Shown here: piece by piece, positions 1-9,501 of the stretch | Layout of the letters: each line of letters opens with the position of its first letter | How positions within the stretch are numbered: the first letter of the stretch is position 1 | Source: DAOTWY01 sp003696565 | GTDB taxonomy: Bacteria; Chloroflexota; Anaerolineae; Aggregatilineales; Phototrophicaceae | Length of the DNA stretch: 47,516 nt | Assembly (NCBI GenBank): GCA_034435635.1 | Contig: DAOTWY010000100.1 | Span: 1-47,516, forward strand | Direction: 5' to 3' | Made by a program: the position numbers and the translations under genes | Notes under the pieces: generated by a model | Seen by the model: the letters and a program-made list of their open reading frames with translations, nothing else | The model's database searches: none | What the model was told of the DNA's origin: nothing

Positions 1-36
1 CTGTCAGTCATTCTACGATTTTAGCAGAAAGGAGAA

Positions 37-73
37 GCGGCTTCCTCCACCCGCTAAAGCAGGTGGTTTCCGC
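37..73. repeat. Imperfect inverted repeat ahead of the first gene
   Basis: CCACC (47-51) pairs with GGTGG (62-66), and GCGG (37-40) pairs with CCGC (70-73) across an internal loop. No T-run follows. It may be the terminator remnant of a gene left of the window or a 5' leader structure of the MBL gene. Only the complementarity is seen; the role is unknown. Confidence 0.3.
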
Positions 74-85
74 CGCATAATTTCG

Positions 86-799
86 ATGAAACATATTATT
101 GATAATGTCTATGGCATATTAAAGTTCTTCCGATACATGAATTTTTATATCATTGATACAGGTGCCGGGTTTGTCGTGGTGGATACTGGTATCAGTAAAT
201 CCAGCGTAACAGCTATCAAACATGGGCTTAAAATCATCAAATCATCACTTGAGGATGTTCGGGCGATCTTAATTACACATGGACATGGCGATCATATCGG
301 TGGCTTGCCAGCATTACAAAAACAACTGCCAAATATACCCACTTATGCGCACAAATTAGAGGCTCCCGTCATCCGGGGGGAACAGCCACCAACCTATGCC
401 ACCGCCTCTGAACTCAGCTTTGCTAACCGGCTGATGCTACCATTTCTACAAAAAAACCTACCAAAAGCGCGGGTTGATGTTGAGGTTGAGGACGGCGATG
501 TGCTTAACGATGTTTTACCTGGGTTAACCGTGATTCATTTACCGGGGCATAGTTATGGTCAGGTGGGGTATTGGTTACCAGAATCTCGTATTCTCATCGG
601 TGGCGATGTGATGTTCAGTTTACCGTTTGGCTTACGGATGCCATTCCGCGCCCCATCGCCAGATTGGCAAGCCGCCAAAGATTCCATCCGTAAGGTTGCC
701 AGTTTAAACCCTTTAGTATTGTGTGTTGGGCATGGTGCCCCAATTGTTGGGGATGCTCATGTCGCTGTAGAAAAGTTGATTAAACGCATCAATGGCTGA
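86..799 (+). CDS. MBL-fold metallo-hydrolase
   Basis: This 237-residue protein has the metallo-beta-lactamase fold. The zinc-binding signature THGHGDHIGG lies near residue 65. Later metal ligands are visible as the His of LPGHSYG, the Asp of IGGDVMFS and the C-terminal His of VGHGAP. The family hydrolyses esters, thioesters or lactones in a dinuclear metal site, and the substrate cannot be read from sequence. There is no signal peptide, so it should be cytoplasmic. The start was chosen because the usual N-terminal strand pattern (IDNVYGI, then FYIIDTG) begins there, although no clear ribosome site precedes it. The stop overlaps the start of the next gene by 8 bases, so the two are probably translated together. 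Family certain, substrate unknown. Confidence 0.88.
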   Translation: MKHIIDNVYGILKFFRYMNFYIIDTGAGFVVVDTGISKSSVTAIKHGLKIIKSSLEDVRAILITHGHGDHIGGLPALQKQLPNIPTYAHKLEAPVIRGEQPPTYATASELSFANRLMLPFLQKNLPKARVDVEVEDGDVLNDVLPGLTVIHLPGHSYGQVGYWLPESRILIGGDVMFSLPFGLRMPFRAPSPDWQAAKDSIRKVASLNPLVLCVGHGAPIVGDAHVAVEKLIKRING

Positions 800-1787
800 T
801 AAACTCTCATCCACCTTAGCACAAAGACCGCGTCAATCCAGAGCAGTGCGTTTAATCGCAGTTGGGTTGGCAGTGGTATTATTGGTCTTAGCATTTCGTC
901 ATGTCGATTGGGATGAAATGCTACATATTTTCCAAAAAGCCCGCTTAGAATACCTGCTCATGGCATTCCTGATGATGATGCTATCATATTTCTTTCGAGG
1001 GTTACGCTGGCGGGTTTTACTCAGTGCGCAGCAGTATATCCATCCTATAGCGGCTTATTGGGCAGTTTGTGCCGGCTACCTAGGCAACTATTTTTTACCT
1101 GCACGCGCTGGGGAACTCATTCGTTCTGTATTAATTAATCAACGAACCGGTATTAGCATCTCATTCGCGCTGGCGACCATCCTAACCGAACGTATTTTTG
1201 ATGCGGCTTTGTTAGTTATCATTGTGCTGGTTTTATTGCCAACAGTTGGCAATTTACCACCAGAACTAACCACGGCTATGAATATCATGACTGTATTTAG
1301 CGTCATCAGCGTTATTGGGTTATTTTTAGCCGCTTATTTTCAGCAAGCAACCATCCGTCTGTTTGAGAAGTTGCCCATTCCAGCACAGTTAGAAGAATCA
1401 GCCCACAATATGCTAAACACCTTCTTTGAAGGGTTAAAAGCCTTCCAAAATAAGCGGCGTGCTGTTCAATTGGTCGTCCTCACCGGCATCATCTGGACGT
1501 TAGATGTCATTTTAGGCATTTGGGTAGCCAATGCGCTAAACCTGCCATTAGGGGCTAAGGAAGTCTTATTCTTGTTAGCCGCACTGGGGCTTTCTAGCGC
1601 AATCCCTTCCACACCGGGTTACATCGGCGTTTATCATTTTGTAACCGTCAGCGTTTTAGGGATTTTTGGCTTAAACGAAAGCCAAGCACTCAGTTTTATC
1701 ATTGCCTTTCAAGGTATCACCTATCTATTAGTTATCATCTGGGGAACAACAGGCATCTGGCGGTTATCCGCTAAGTCGCCTTCTTAA
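792..1787 (+). CDS. Lysylphosphatidylglycerol synthase TM-region / UPF0104 family membrane protein
   Basis: This 331-residue polytopic membrane protein has about eight hydrophobic segments. The family hallmark LPARAGELIRSVL lies near residue 105, and a second conserved stretch, SAIPSTPGYIGVYH, lies near residue 270. It matches the flippase-like integral membrane part of MprF proteins but lacks the aminoacyl-transferase domain, so it is not an amino-acyl-lipid synthase. Stand-alone members are thought to move lipids or lipid-linked glycans across the membrane; that role is inferred. It begins inside the MBL hydrolase gene (8-base overlap). Its last 17 bases overlap the end of the opposing P-type ATPase gene. 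Confidence 0.85.
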   Translation: MADKLSSTLAQRPRQSRAVRLIAVGLAVVLLVLAFRHVDWDEMLHIFQKARLEYLLMAFLMMMLSYFFRGLRWRVLLSAQQYIHPIAAYWAVCAGYLGNYFLPARAGELIRSVLINQRTGISISFALATILTERIFDAALLVIIVLVLLPTVGNLPPELTTAMNIMTVFSVISVIGLFLAAYFQQATIRLFEKLPIPAQLEESAHNMLNTFFEGLKAFQNKRRAVQLVVLTGIIWTLDVILGIWVANALNLPLGAKEVLFLLAALGLSSAIPSTPGYIGVYHFVTVSVLGIFGLNESQALSFIIAFQGITYLLVIIWGTTGIWRLSAKSPS

Positions 1788-4221
1788 TTTGCCCTTTTTC
1801 TTCCAGTTGATATAAACGGATGTCTCGTTCGGTTACTTCTGCCAATGTATAAAACTGATGTAACATCGCACGGTTACGCATCCCCACACTGACGATTAAC
1901 ACGCACAACAGCCAAATTGCCAAAATCAACACGATAATTTCAAACGGAGGATACACAAACTCAAACACATCAGGGAATAACGATGCTGCGATCACCGCCC
2001 CACCGGTCAACACAATGGTTAAAATCGTGGCAAATGGATACCGCCCATAGGTGCGCGGCTGTGCCACATCAATGCCACATACAAACAGATAAATCGATAA
2101 GCTATATAGGATGAAAAAAATTGTGGTGGCACTACGAGAAACATCCACATCGTAATTCGTATAACGATACGTCACCACATACATTAATGCCATCCCAACC
2201 GCGCCCACGAACCCGCCGGTGATAATGTAATCCAACACATCCCGCCGGAAGATATTAATCCGTGCCGGTCGTAGCCACCCCAGTGCCATCAACCCGCCGG
2301 GGATATTCGCCGTGCCAAAGGATGCCCAGCTAATTTGAATGGGCGTAATTGGAAACGGTAAAGACATAAACAACACAAAAATAAATAGCAAGGTGTTATA
2401 AACATTCTTCGTCAAAAAGATTTTGGTTGTACCATATAGGGTTTGTGTAATCTCTGTGCCTTCATGAAACGCTAACGGCAAAGTAGACATCGCATTGTTT
2501 AACAGCACAATATCTGCCACATCTTTGCTGATCTGTGCGCCATCGTTCATCACAATGGCTAAATCCGCCTCTTTTAGCGCAGGAACATCATTCACCCCAT
2601 CCCCGACCATCGCTACATATTCCCCTTGGGCACGTAACGCGCTGACGATCCGGCGTTTTGTATCTGGCTCAACACGGGCAAACACATCCGCCTCCTGAAC
2701 GGCATCTCGTAGTTGAGCGTCCGTCATGTCATCCAATTGCCAGCCTTCATAAGCGATTTGGGTTTGCATCCCTGCATAATGGGCAACCGCTCGTACAGTC
2801 GCTAAGTTATCTCCAGAAATTACCTTGGGGCGCACACCTTGTGCACGGAAAGAGTCTAAAGTCTCGCGGATGTCATCCCGAACTTGATCTTCAATCACAA
2901 TTAACGCCATGGGTTTGATCGTATCACGGGCAATATGTTGGGCATGGGGTGGTGGTTCAGCAATTTTAGCAAACGTTAACACCCTCAACCCTTGTGACGC
3001 GCGATCATCCACAAGGCTCATCCCCCAATGATGCTCATCTAAAAGCCGCTCCGGCGCACCTAATGCAAACGCGCCATCTGCCAAGACAATTGCGCCCCAT
3101 TTCCGCGCAGACGTAAACGGGATTTCACGTATTTTAATCGGCAGATCATCCGGCTGCTGATCGTTAAAAAGATGCCGTGCCAAAGCCGCCGCTGTTGTGT
3201 TCTGATGTCCAAGATTATGCACATAAACCTGCAACCATTTCTCTATCTCATCCAGTTGATATGATGTATCTAAGGGGATGACCTCCCGCACAGCCAGATG
3301 ATTGCGCGTCATGGTGCCGGTTTTATCAAAACACAGCACCGTCACATTCGCCATTGATTCCACAGCATTGACCCGCTGAATGAGCGTCTGATGCCGGCTG
3401 ATCTTTAACGCGCCAATCGTCAACGCTAAAATTGTCGTCAAAATCAACCCCTGTGGAACAAGACTAGTTGTAAAGACCACTGTATTGCGGATAATGCCTA
3501 AAAAGCTTTCTGCCCGCACCCAACCAGAAATAAACACCATCGGACCAAAAACTGTTAAAAAGACCAATGCCAATTTAACAATTGATGCGATCTTTTTCTG
3601 AGTTGGTGTCAACGTGTTCTTATACGCTTTGGCAATCGTCGTTAATCGGTTCACAGTGCTTTTTGCCCCAACCCGTGTCGCCCGCATCATACCCGTCCCG
3701 GCGATGCAAAACGACCCCGATGACACATCATCCCCCACTTCCTTATAAACGGCATCTGATTCGCCTGTTAAATGAGATTCATCGATCTCCAAGCTATCGC
3801 TCTCAATAACCTCACCATCCACAACCAAGCGATCCCCCGGACGGATGAGAATTACATCATCGATCACCACCTGCTTGTTCAAAATCGTTTGCGGCTGTCC
3901 ATCTCGTAAAACAACCACATGCTTAGGGGCTAAATTCGCTAGTCGGTTTAACTTGCGCTTGGCATTAATTTCTTGCACCGTACCAATCAGAGAATTGGTC
4001 AGCACGCTAAACCCCGCAAATAACACCGTCCAAAAATCGCCAGAAAGCAAGACAATTAACAACATCGTGAACAGCATAACATTAAACACATTGAAAATAT
4101 TGTGCCGCAGAATCTCAAAGTAGGTGCGCCCACTTCGCGGCTCAAAATTGTTCACTTCACCGCGCTTGATACGAGCTTGCACTTCAGTTGAACTAAGTCC
4201 CGTCATTGATATCGCATCCAC
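1771..4221 (-). CDS. Cation-translocating P-type ATPase (HAD-IC)
   Basis: This 816-residue ion pump carries all core P-type ATPase motifs. TGES of the actuator domain is at 152-155. The phosphorylation loop DKTGT is at 299-303, with Asp299 as the aspartyl-phosphate site. The P-domain hinge MVGDGVND and a SGDN variant of the usual TGDN are present. Helix M4 reads SLVPQGL (253-259) where Ca/Mg pumps have PEGL, which suggests the less-studied CtpE/Exp7-like branch rather than SERCA or MgtA. There is no N-terminal CxxC heavy-metal domain and no DPC or CPC motif, so copper or zinc export is unlikely. About ten membrane helices are present. The ion (perhaps calcium) is inference. The alternative start at residue 6 is not excluded. 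Confidence 0.9.
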   Translation of the reverse strand: MDAISMTGLSSTEVQARIKRGEVNNFEPRSGRTYFEILRHNIFNVFNVMLFTMLLIVLLSGDFWTVLFAGFSVLTNSLIGTVQEINAKRKLNRLANLAPKHVVVLRDGQPQTILNKQVVIDDVILIRPGDRLVVDGEVIESDSLEIDESHLTGESDAVYKEVGDDVSSGSFCIAGTGMMRATRVGAKSTVNRLTTIAKAYKNTLTPTQKKIASIVKLALVFLTVFGPMVFISGWVRAESFLGIIRNTVVFTTSLVPQGLILTTILALTIGALKISRHQTLIQRVNAVESMANVTVLCFDKTGTMTRNHLAVREVIPLDTSYQLDEIEKWLQVYVHNLGHQNTTAAALARHLFNDQQPDDLPIKIREIPFTSARKWGAIVLADGAFALGAPERLLDEHHWGMSLVDDRASQGLRVLTFAKIAEPPPHAQHIARDTIKPMALIVIEDQVRDDIRETLDSFRAQGVRPKVISGDNLATVRAVAHYAGMQTQIAYEGWQLDDMTDAQLRDAVQEADVFARVEPDTKRRIVSALRAQGEYVAMVGDGVNDVPALKEADLAIVMNDGAQISKDVADIVLLNNAMSTLPLAFHEGTEITQTLYGTTKIFLTKNVYNTLLFIFVLFMSLPFPITPIQISWASFGTANIPGGLMALGWLRPARINIFRRDVLDYIITGGFVGAVGMALMYVVTYRYTNYDVDVSRSATTIFFILYSLSIYLFVCGIDVAQPRTYGRYPFATILTIVLTGGAVIAASLFPDVFEFVYPPFEIIVLILAIWLLCVLIVSVGMRNRAMLHQFYTLAEVTERDIRLYQLEEKGQIKKAT

Positions 4222-4371
4222 ACTATCTAAACATCGTTCTAGTTTACCTTAAGCTGCACATAAATATGTTAAAGAGTTTTAAAAGCGTTATCATCCAAAT
4301 TTCTAGAACAAGTGCATCTTATAGCCCGCAAAATAGCGTTTGGTCATCCCATGTTGTGTTGGCGGCGGATT

Positions 4372-4387
4372 TATCCCTTGGCAACAT
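4372..4387 (+). repeat. 16-base motif shared with an intergenic site near 43.1 kb
   Basis: TATCCCTTGGCAACAT recurs exactly at 43088-43103. Each copy ends 60 bases before the predicted start codon of a plus-strand gene. Here TTGGCA (4378-4383) could be a -35 element, with TATGCT 16 bases on. Promoter or regulator site is a guess. Confidence 0.4.
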
Positions 4388-4446
4388 TAAAGAGCATGAT
4401 ATGCTACAGGTATTTTGAAGTTCACATAAAAAGGGGGTAAAAAATT

Positions 4447-5127
4447 ATGGGAAGTCGCTTACGGTTGATGATCATTACGCTAGGGTGGATTCTCGTCGCA
4501 GCGACATTTACCTACCCATTATGGCGTAACAAACCGGATATTGGAGAAATTGAAGCCGAATTTACTGAGCTATCTGCTGAACAACTGCGAGAGTTTTTCC
4601 GTTTGCCCGCCCCTATTCAAGCAGGGTTTAGTGTCATGCACCAACAAAACCCTATTATGGCAACGGATTTGCTCCTAGCGCGGCTCAATCCACCAGAGCC
4701 AATCAATGACCCCATGCCGCCTGTTGGCAATGCCGTTGTCGTCCGTACCGGGCGGCTAACCCCACTACAACTTGCTCAAGATGACACTCGTGAACTGCCA
4801 CCCTTTAGTAACTTATTCGGCGCATCCGGCAATATCACAATTTATCGCTATCCAGATAACCGAATGATCCTACGGATTGAAAATCTCCAAGCCGTTCACG
4901 GTCCTGATCTTGCGTTGAGGCTGGTAGAAAACACCTCACCACTCACGCCGGAAGACATCGGCAATAATTACATCGAGCTATCGCCCGTGCCAATGCCTTC
5001 CAACGTTGGCAACCTCAATTTTCAGATTCCCGCGTCCGTCAACCTAAACGACTACGGCAGTGTAGTGATTTATGAACGCTTATATGAACTTATTTATGCA
5101 GTTGCGCCGCTTCAACGAGCCGGTTAA
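4447..5127 (+). CDS. Membrane-anchored DM13-domain protein
   Basis: This 226-residue protein has one N-terminal hydrophobic segment (about residues 7-26), which acts as an anchor or uncleaved signal. The bulk therefore lies outside the membrane. Residues about 95-224 fit the DM13 domain: a SGNITIYR strand, then GPDLALRL, then FQIPASVNL and YGSVVIYER. DM13 domains occur in cell-surface and redox-linked proteins. Some members carry a conserved Cys proposed for electron transfer, but this one has no Cys, so a redox role is doubtful. A strong ribosome site (AAGGGGGT) precedes the start. Its 3' end overlaps the convergent kinase gene by 38 bases. Domain call good, function unknown. Confidence 0.75.
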   Translation: MGSRLRLMIITLGWILVAATFTYPLWRNKPDIGEIEAEFTELSAEQLREFFRLPAPIQAGFSVMHQQNPIMATDLLLARLNPPEPINDPMPPVGNAVVVRTGRLTPLQLAQDDTRELPPFSNLFGASGNITIYRYPDNRMILRIENLQAVHGPDLALRLVENTSPLTPEDIGNNYIELSPVPMPSNVGNLNFQIPASVNLNDYGSVVIYERLYELIYAVAPLQRAG

Positions 5128-8100
5128 ATTCAGTCAGTGGGTCTAATTTGACCTGCCGTGCCTTTTGAATAACAGCCATAGGCAAACGCGCTTCGATTGT
5201 CGCAAATGTTTTTTCTGCGCGTTGCTTTACAGAAGGCACATAAATCGTCAAATCAGGGGCATCAATATCCAATTGATTTAACAAGCTAAAAATATATTCA
5301 TCTTGGCTTGGGTCATCCAAAACAGAATTGGCATAAGCAATCAATGCCCCTGTGTAAGCAGGTGTGTTATTCAAGTCTATAGCTGCCTGCATCAGGGCGG
5401 CGGCATGGTGTTTTACAGCCTTATCATCATAACGTGCGATAGCAATTTCATGCAATGCTGCATGAGATTGTATTTGTAAAAACAAATTACCGAGTTCCTG
5501 ACTAAGCTGTAGTGATTCAGTCGCAACAGGTAGTGCCGCGTCATAAGCCTGTTGCATCACCAACACGTTAGCTAGCCCAGCCATTGCCGCGCCTATACCA
5601 AATTTCTCCCCAATTTGACGATAAACCGCCAAAGCCTCCTCATAAAGAGCCTGTGCGCGATCATAATGCCCTAATGCTGTTTGAGCACGTGCTGAATCAA
5701 CGAGTGAATCGCCGACACCGCGCATATCCCCTAATTGGCGACGCAAAGCAAGACTTTGCCCATATAAATCAAGTGCTTTCTCAAAATCGCCAGCAAACAA
5801 CGCGACATTCCCCAACGCGGCTAAGGAATGCCCCACACCGCTTTGGTCGCCAATGCGTCGATGATAACGATAAGCTTCTTCATAACTAGCGCGTGAAGCT
5901 TCATGATCTCCCCACATAAACTGTAAGCCCCCGATGTTATTTAAGGTGAAGGCGACACCACGCATCATGCGGGCAGATCGGAACATCTCATGTGCTTGCT
6001 GAAACAACGCCATCGCACGGTCATATTCATTCATCGCCCGTAAAATTTCGCCCAGATTATTGAGGTAATAGGCTTTGCCCACCGGTGAAATTTCCGTATC
6101 ATCACCTTTTTGGATAATCTGCTCATAAATTTGGCGGGCTTGCTCATAATGCCCTAGCAAAAACTCAGCATAGCCCCAATTCCCCATCCCCATATACCAC
6201 ACCGCATTATCTGGCGCAGTCTGGACATAATCCAGTGACTGCTTGGCATATTGCGCTGATTCAGTATAGCGTCCTTGCATCATCGCAACATAGCTCATCA
6301 CGTTCAACGTATCACCAAGATGTTGCGTCAAACCATGCTGCATAAAATACTGATATGCCCCATGGCTATATTCACGACATAGGTCATATTGTCCCATCCG
6401 GCTTAACACCCATGCCTGATACATGCGTGCAAGCCAATACATCACTGAATCAGGCTGAGCTGCTTTTGCCAAATCATCAAAAGCTTCTGTCCCGTCTTTC
6501 ATTAAACTCCGGTTCAAATAAAACAACAGCATCGGGCGCATCACACGTCCAATAATATCCCATGCCTGGTGTGCTTGTGCCCATTTGCGTGCAATTGTGA
6601 TATTTTCCAGTTCCTTCTCAATTTCTTCTAAGGCAGTTTTTTCCTTTGATGTATTAAACAATGGGCTAACTCTTAGCAGCAATTCCCCATAATACTGCGC
6701 ATGTGCCGCATATACTGCATCTTTATCCGCCTGTTTGGCAAATTGTTCCTCTGCATATTGACGAGATAGTTTATGCAAGCGATAACGTCCTGCCGGGTCA
6801 CGTGTGATAAGCGATTTGTTGTTAAGTGCTGTCAATGTACGGAGTGATGCCCCAGTAATTTTCTGTGCCGCTTCACGCTCAAAGCCACCGCGGAAAATCG
6901 CTAATTTCATAAAAACGTCTTTTTCTTCGTCAGTCAGCAAATTCCAGGAATAATCAAAAACCGCCCGGATACTCCGGTGGCGAGCAGGCACATCCCGTAA
7001 ATCCGTTTCTAAAAAGTCTAGGCTGGCTTCAATCTCTTGTGCAATTTCAGAGAGTGGCAACATCTCTAACCAAGCAGCTGCCAATTCCACACCCAAAGGA
7101 ACACCACCCACCAGTTCAACAATGCGCACCACATCCGGCGACGTTTGAGTGTTTAACTCAAAATCTGGCATCACACGCCTAGCACTATGAAAAAACAGTT
7201 TCACAATCGGATACTCGCACCAACGCTCTGGCGAATCAGTATCATCTGGAATTGTCATCCCATGCACTTCATAAACTGTTTCACCACGTAGACGCAACCG
7301 TTCACGCGAGGTAACAATCAATTTGATGTTTGGGGCTGCCTCCAGCATCTGCGCAATCATATCAGCACAACCGGTCAGATGCTCAAACGTATCTAAAACA
7401 ATCAACATTTGTTTTTCTTGCAAATAATTCAACAATTGTGTTTGAGGATCATCCGTCCCAGAAAAATGGAATTTAATATGTTCCGCGATAGTCGGAATCA
7501 CCCGTTCAGAAGCATCGATCTGCGTCAACGGAACAAAGAAAACCCCATCAGGGAAAAGCGGGGTAACAAATTGTTCTGCAACGGCAAGAGCAATCCGTGA
7601 CTTTCCAACACCCCCTGGTCCCAACAAAGTAATCAGCCGAATAGCGGGGTTTTTTATCATCTCTTGCAGTGTTGATAGCTCTGCTTCTCGCCCAACAAAG
7701 GGTGTAGGCTGAGCAGGTAAATTATGAGGAGGTGTGGTTGTGGTTGGTGTTGGGGTAAACTGATCGCTCTCAAACCGCCCAGTATCATCCATCACAGACA
7801 CATATTGCATAGAAGAGGTTGCCCCACGAATAATCGCCTCAATTTCCGCCCCCACAAGCCGCACACTTGGAATACGTTCGTGACGATCACGCTTCAACAT
7901 ACGGTAAATCAAGTCAATTAATGCCGTTGGTAAATCAGGGCGGATCAGCTCTAAATCAGGGATAGGAGCCGTCATAATGGCGTTGACTAATTGCCCACTG
8001 TTTGCTTGGGGGAAAGGGCGTTCACCGGCAAGCATCTCAAACAGTGTGACACCAAATGCCCAAATATCACTGCGTTCATCCACAGGGTCGCCGGTTAACG

Positions 8101-8635
8101 CTTCTGGGCTAAGATACGCCAATGTGCCAACAATCATCCCTTCTTGCGTGACGTTAGACTCATCTTTGCTACGTGCCATCCCAAAATCGGTTAAACGTGG
8201 CGTACCATCAGAACTAATCAAAATATTGGCAGGTTTAATATCACGATGCAAGATATTCAAACGGTGCGCCCGCGTCAGTGCATCCGCTATATCTAATGCA
8301 ATATATAACGTGCGCTGAACAGATAAGCGCGGCGTTTCATGCAAAACATCCTGTAAACTCCCCCCATCCACATATTCCATCACCAGGTAATATGCGCCCT
8401 GTTCTTCTACTGCCGCCAACATCTTAACAATGTTAGGGTGGTTCAGTTGGCGTAGCAATTCCCCTTCGCGAATAAAGCGATTGAGCTGTTCAGGATCATC
8501 CAGAATAATCTCTGGCTTTAGCTGTTTGATAGCCACAGGCGTGCCCGTTTGGGTATCCATCCCCAAAAAGACGGTACCCATACCACCTACCCCAATCTTT
8601 TGCTTGATTTCATAGCGACCCGCAATAAGCATCAT
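5090..8635 (-). CDS. Ser/Thr protein kinase - AAA/NB-ARC-like ATPase - TPR regulator
   Basis: This 1181-residue cytoplasmic signalling protein has three parts. Residues 1-270 are a Hanks-type kinase: glycine loop GVGGMGTVF, Lys37 in VAIK, HRD 130-132, DFG 150-152 and SPE 176-178, all intact. After a Thr/Pro linker come FVGRE (313-317) and a P-loop, GPGGVGKS (339-346), opening an AfsR/LuxR-like NTPase with a winged-helix-like follow-on. The C-terminal half, from about residue 620, is TPR arrays with repeated NNLGEI, NNIGGL and ALGNVA units. No DNA-binding domain or membrane segment is seen, unlike PknB. Ribosome site AAGGA lies 6 bases before the start. It probably senses partners through TPRs and phosphorylates targets. 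Targets unknown. Confidence 0.9.
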   Translation of the reverse strand: MMLIAGRYEIKQKIGVGGMGTVFLGMDTQTGTPVAIKQLKPEIILDDPEQLNRFIREGELLRQLNHPNIVKMLAAVEEQGAYYLVMEYVDGGSLQDVLHETPRLSVQRTLYIALDIADALTRAHRLNILHRDIKPANILISSDGTPRLTDFGMARSKDESNVTQEGMIVGTLAYLSPEALTGDPVDERSDIWAFGVTLFEMLAGERPFPQANSGQLVNAIMTAPIPDLELIRPDLPTALIDLIYRMLKRDRHERIPSVRLVGAEIEAIIRGATSSMQYVSVMDDTGRFESDQFTPTPTTTTPPHNLPAQPTPFVGREAELSTLQEMIKNPAIRLITLLGPGGVGKSRIALAVAEQFVTPLFPDGVFFVPLTQIDASERVIPTIAEHIKFHFSGTDDPQTQLLNYLQEKQMLIVLDTFEHLTGCADMIAQMLEAAPNIKLIVTSRERLRLRGETVYEVHGMTIPDDTDSPERWCEYPIVKLFFHSARRVMPDFELNTQTSPDVVRIVELVGGVPLGVELAAAWLEMLPLSEIAQEIEASLDFLETDLRDVPARHRSIRAVFDYSWNLLTDEEKDVFMKLAIFRGGFEREAAQKITGASLRTLTALNNKSLITRDPAGRYRLHKLSRQYAEEQFAKQADKDAVYAAHAQYYGELLLRVSPLFNTSKEKTALEEIEKELENITIARKWAQAHQAWDIIGRVMRPMLLFYLNRSLMKDGTEAFDDLAKAAQPDSVMYWLARMYQAWVLSRMGQYDLCREYSHGAYQYFMQHGLTQHLGDTLNVMSYVAMMQGRYTESAQYAKQSLDYVQTAPDNAVWYMGMGNWGYAEFLLGHYEQARQIYEQIIQKGDDTEISPVGKAYYLNNLGEILRAMNEYDRAMALFQQAHEMFRSARMMRGVAFTLNNIGGLQFMWGDHEASRASYEEAYRYHRRIGDQSGVGHSLAALGNVALFAGDFEKALDLYGQSLALRRQLGDMRGVGDSLVDSARAQTALGHYDRAQALYEEALAVYRQIGEKFGIGAAMAGLANVLVMQQAYDAALPVATESLQLSQELGNLFLQIQSHAALHEIAIARYDDKAVKHHAAALMQAAIDLNNTPAYTGALIAYANSVLDDPSQDEYIFSLLNQLDIDAPDLTIYVPSVKQRAEKTFATIEARLPMAVIQKARQVKLDPLTEFNRLVEAAQLHK

Positions 8636-8708
8636 TTTGAATCCTTATAGCAACCATCCCTGTGCTATTCGACTGTGTCATGATTAAAAATTTTACCAAC
8701 TCAACAAA

Positions 8709-8723
8709 ACTTCTATTAGAAGT
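8709..8723. promoter_or_regulatory. 15-base palindrome upstream of the kinase gene
   Basis: ACTTCTA-T-TAGAAGT is a perfect 7+7 palindrome, 74 bases upstream of the kinase start. It sits in the AT-rich gap 8636-8850, the only upstream region for that gene. It could be an operator for a dimeric regulator. It lacks the GC content and T-run of a terminator. The role is inference. Confidence 0.35.
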
Positions 8724-8850
8724 CTAACATTTAGTGCAAAACCTCTGATATTGTTATCCTAATATACGCCAGGCTTCAGGGCAAAGTTTCAGCCTAGATT
8801 GCTAATCTTCAACAAGAAGACCAACTAAATGCTCCTGCTAATTCACACAA

Positions 8851-9456
8851 CTATTCCGAAACACCTATCTCTGCCCAATGATATTCCATATGCTGCGCTG
8901 TCCAACGAGCTTGTTCCAGCCCGTGCAGCCGTGCCACAATATACAACGCCATATCAATCCCAGCGGAGATGCCGGCAGATGTCACAACTTGCCCATTATC
9001 TACAAATCGCTCTCCCCGCTTAATGGTCACAGAGGGTTCAAGTTCTTGCAGTAAATCAAAGGCAGTATGATAAGTTGTAGCAGCCAACCCTTTTAGCAGA
9101 TTCGCCTTTGCCAAAATAAACGCCCCAGTACAAACAGACAACACCAGTTCACACTGTGGTGCTTGTTTGGCAACCCAGTTCACAATAATCGGATTGTTCA
9201 TCTCTGTACGTGTACCACGTCCACCCGGCACCAATAAAATATCTGGCTTGGGGCAGGTCTCTAATGTATATGCCGGATTAACGCTCAAGCCGTTGCGTGC
9301 AATGACCGGCGTGTCTTTTTCTGCAACAGTATACACATCAAAAAGTTCTGTCTCACCATCCCGATAATCCCGCGTGACAGCAAATACCTCGAAAGGACCA
9401 CAAAAATCCAACACTTCTACATCATCAAAAATCATAATAGCAACACGACGCTTCAT
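8851..9456 (-). CDS. DJ-1/PfpI (GATase1-like) family protein
   Basis: This 201-residue protein of the DJ-1/PfpI superfamily carries the nucleophile elbow SVCTGAF with Cys109. An acidic residue in the VEVLDFCGPFEVF start motif would polarise that Cys, as in isonitrile hydratase and the N-terminal half of GlxA regulators. The conserved VPGGRGTRTE and SAGISAGIDMAL stretches also fit isonitrile hydratase-like members. There is no AraC DNA-binding domain, so it is an enzyme-like form rather than a regulator. The start at 9456 was preferred over the GTG two codons earlier because AAGGA lies 9 bases upstream. It is divergent from the sigma factor gene. The substrate is unproven. Confidence 0.85.
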   Translation of the reverse strand: MKRRVAIMIFDDVEVLDFCGPFEVFAVTRDYRDGETELFDVYTVAEKDTPVIARNGLSVNPAYTLETCPKPDILLVPGGRGTRTEMNNPIIVNWVAKQAPQCELVLSVCTGAFILAKANLLKGLAATTYHTAFDLLQELEPSVTIKRGERFVDNGQVVTSAGISAGIDMALYIVARLHGLEQARWTAQHMEYHWAEIGVSE

Positions 9457-9501
9457 AAACACGTTTCCTTTATTTTCATCTGTTTTATGATAGGATTATG
9501 G

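Noticed and set aside
4206..4418. Plus-strand frame of 70 codons before the DM13 gene
   Set aside because: It overlaps the ATPase start and promoter area and has no family features.
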